Below the pieces are notes generated by a model. It had not been told where the DNA came from. It saw only the letters and a program-made list of their open reading frames with translations, and did not search any database. Shown piece after piece: positions 12,971-14,160 of a DNA stretch of 14,160 nt (position 1 is its first letter; the number at the start of each line of letters is the position of its first letter). Source of the DNA: SG8-4 sp964562575 (lineage in GTDB: Bacteria; Planctomycetota; Phycisphaerae; Sedimentisphaerales; Anaerobacaceae); assembly GCA_964562575.1 (NCBI GenBank), contig CAZLTY010000107.1, positions 1 through 14,160 on the forward strand, written 5' to 3'. The translations under genes were made by a program, and so were the position numbers.

Positions 12971-14160
12971 TCAACTAGCAATATTGGCCTGGATTTTCCT
13001 ACTTTCTCCTTCGGCTCCCTGTTTTGGCAATGTAAAGAAAAATGTGCTTCCCTCGCCGATTTCAGATTCTACCCAGATTCTGCCGGCATTCATGTTAACG
13101 ATCTTTCTCGCAATAGAGAGGCCTATACCGGTGGATTCAGTTTCATCTGACGGTGAAAGCTTCTGAAATATCTTGAAAATCTTCTTATAGTATATCTGGT
13201 CGATCCCCGGGCCATTGTCGACGACGCTGAATTTCCAAAAGCATTCCTCCTCTGTACAACCGACTTTGATCTGCCCTTTTTCTCTATCCATATGTTTTAC
13301 AGCATTGCCTAACAGGCTATGAAAGACCTGTCTGATTTGCGTCTCTTTACACATCAGGACGGGCAGCCTATTCTCGATGGTAATATTGATGTTTTCCGGT
13401 GGGTCAATCTCACAAATCATCTCGCCCACCACTCTGTTCAGGTCCAACTGATCCTGTTCTTCTTTGAGCTGTCCAATGCCCAAATATTGAAGGATGCTAT
13501 CGACCTGTTTATCTGCTCGCCTTGCTCTTTCTGTGAGCATCTTAATCTGTTTTTGGCCATGTTTATCAAACTTATCGGCATAGTCTGTTGATAACCACTC
13601 GGCTAAGGTTCCGATCCCCCGCAGTGGTGTCTTCAGGTCATGGGCTGTTATGTAAGCAAACTCCTGAATCTCCTTATTTGTACGCCTCAGTTCACCGACA
13701 ACTGATTCAAGGTGTGTGTTGATCTGTCCCAGAACCTCCTCTGCCTCCTTGCGCTCTTGCTCAACACCAAGGGCTTCGGTGAGGATATAGAAAATCTTCA
13801 GCTCGTTAGAATTGAACGTCTTATTCTTTTGAAAGACCACACACAAAGAGCCAGTGGCTTTGTCATTGACTTTGACGGCACAGCCGACATAAGTCTTGAG
13901 CTTGTATTTTGTAATATTGGGATCGGTTTTGGCATAAGGTGTTTCATCAAGGCCGGTGATTACAAATGGTTCATCTTCATTGTTGCTTATCACATCATAA
14001 CAAACATGGCCTTCTTTATTGTTCTCCATTTTGAGGTTGTCCGGAATATTCCACGCCCCTTTTGTGCACAACAGATCATCTTCTTCCTTGTTATAAAGTG
14101 CGCATGTACCTCTGTAAATGAGTCCTGCAGTCTCAACGATTTTGTTAATATTCTTATCTG
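12971..14160 (-). CDS. GAF-domain sensor histidine kinase, N-terminus outside window
   Basis: The frame is open beyond the right edge: before the TTG at 14071 it reads NINKIVETAGLIYRGTCALY and onward, the start of a GAF sensor domain, so at least 395 residues are visible and the start is missing. Numbered from that TTG, the GAF domain ends near residue 103. A coiled coil (about 103-138) leads to the HisKA helix with His144 in AHDLKTPLRG. The ATPase domain has the N box LLGNAVKHM (Asn256), VDNGPGID, FKIFQKLSP and ESTGIGLSIARKIV. All catalytic motifs are intact, so it should autophosphorylate on His144 and pass the phosphate to a receiver. No partner regulator follows it. No membrane segment is visible in this part. 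Its base composition looks richer in A+T than the neighbouring genes, which may mean a separate origin. Confidence 0.9.
   Translation of the reverse strand, partial: DKNINKIVETAGLIYRGTCALYNKEEDDLLCTKGAWNIPDNLKMENNKEGHVCYDVISNNEDEPFVITGLDETPYAKTDPNITKYKLKTYVGCAVKVNDKATGSLCVVFQKNKTFNSNELKIFYILTEALGVEQERKEAEEVLGQINTHLESVVGELRRTNKEIQEFAYITAHDLKTPLRGIGTLAEWLSTDYADKFDKHGQKQIKMLTERARRADKQVDSILQYLGIGQLKEEQDQLDLNRVVGEMICEIDPPENINITIENRLPVLMCKETQIRQVFHSLLGNAVKHMDREKGQIKVGCTEEECFWKFSVVDNGPGIDQIYYKKIFKIFQKLSPSDETESTGIGLSIARKIVNMNAGRIWVESEIGEGSTFFFTLPKQGAEGESRKIQANIAS

Overview
The window looks like a chromosomal piece of a Planctomycetota bacterium, probably a Phycisphaerae/Sedimentisphaerales-type environmental lineage. 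This is inferred from family flavour: a secreted beta-propeller ending in a cysteine-flanked dockerin-like tail (GDVNDDCQVDFADFALMASHWL), a LamG/DUF1349-like domain linked to a TPR tail ending KPEKAEKWRAK, a Ser/Arg- then Tyr/His-rich TPR protein, and many short palindromic repeats between and inside genes. No 16S rRNA or other firm taxonomic marker is present. No tRNA, rRNA, CRISPR array, integrase or transposase gene was found.

Layout. 1-958 (+): the 3' part of a LamG-like/TPR gene cut by the left edge; its TPR tail lies in another frame, so it is probably frameshifted. 965-990: perfect 26-bp palindrome between convergent genes. 1002-1289 (-): small two-helix membrane protein, preceded by an AT-rich hairpin repeat (1300-1441). 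1498-3496 (-): groS-groL operon with a clear intrinsic terminator. 3616-4050 (-): degenerate response-regulator receiver. 4328-8135 (-): apparent two-gene exported-protein operon, a Ser/Arg-repeat/Tyr-His-rich/TPR protein followed by a seven-repeat propeller with dockerin-like tail. 8294-9919 (-): exported serine beta-lactamase-like hydrolase with an unrecognised N-terminal domain. 10226-11275 (+): exported protein made of three approximately 100-residue beta-rich repeats, with a good sigma70 promoter. 11440-12717 (-): GH117-type lipoprotein glycosidase with a promoter whose -35 is covered by a dyad. 12971 to the right edge (-): GAF-histidine kinase, N-terminus missing.

How they fit together. 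Apart from groES-groEL and the 4328-8135 pair, these look like independent transcription units. The common theme is the cell envelope: five of the genes encode exported proteins, one encodes a small membrane protein. The GH117 enzyme points to use of red-algal galactans or related oligosaccharides, but no agarase, porphyranase or sulfatase is next to it.

I do not see a clearly new defence or mobile system. The least explained features are (i) a short dispersed repeat that supplies residues just before the signal-peptide core of the 850-residue TPR protein and lies between 9-bp direct repeats, (ii) a similar repeat core read through in a propeller blade, (iii) the Ser/Arg repeat protein and its propeller partner, and (iv) the dyad over the GH117 -35 element.
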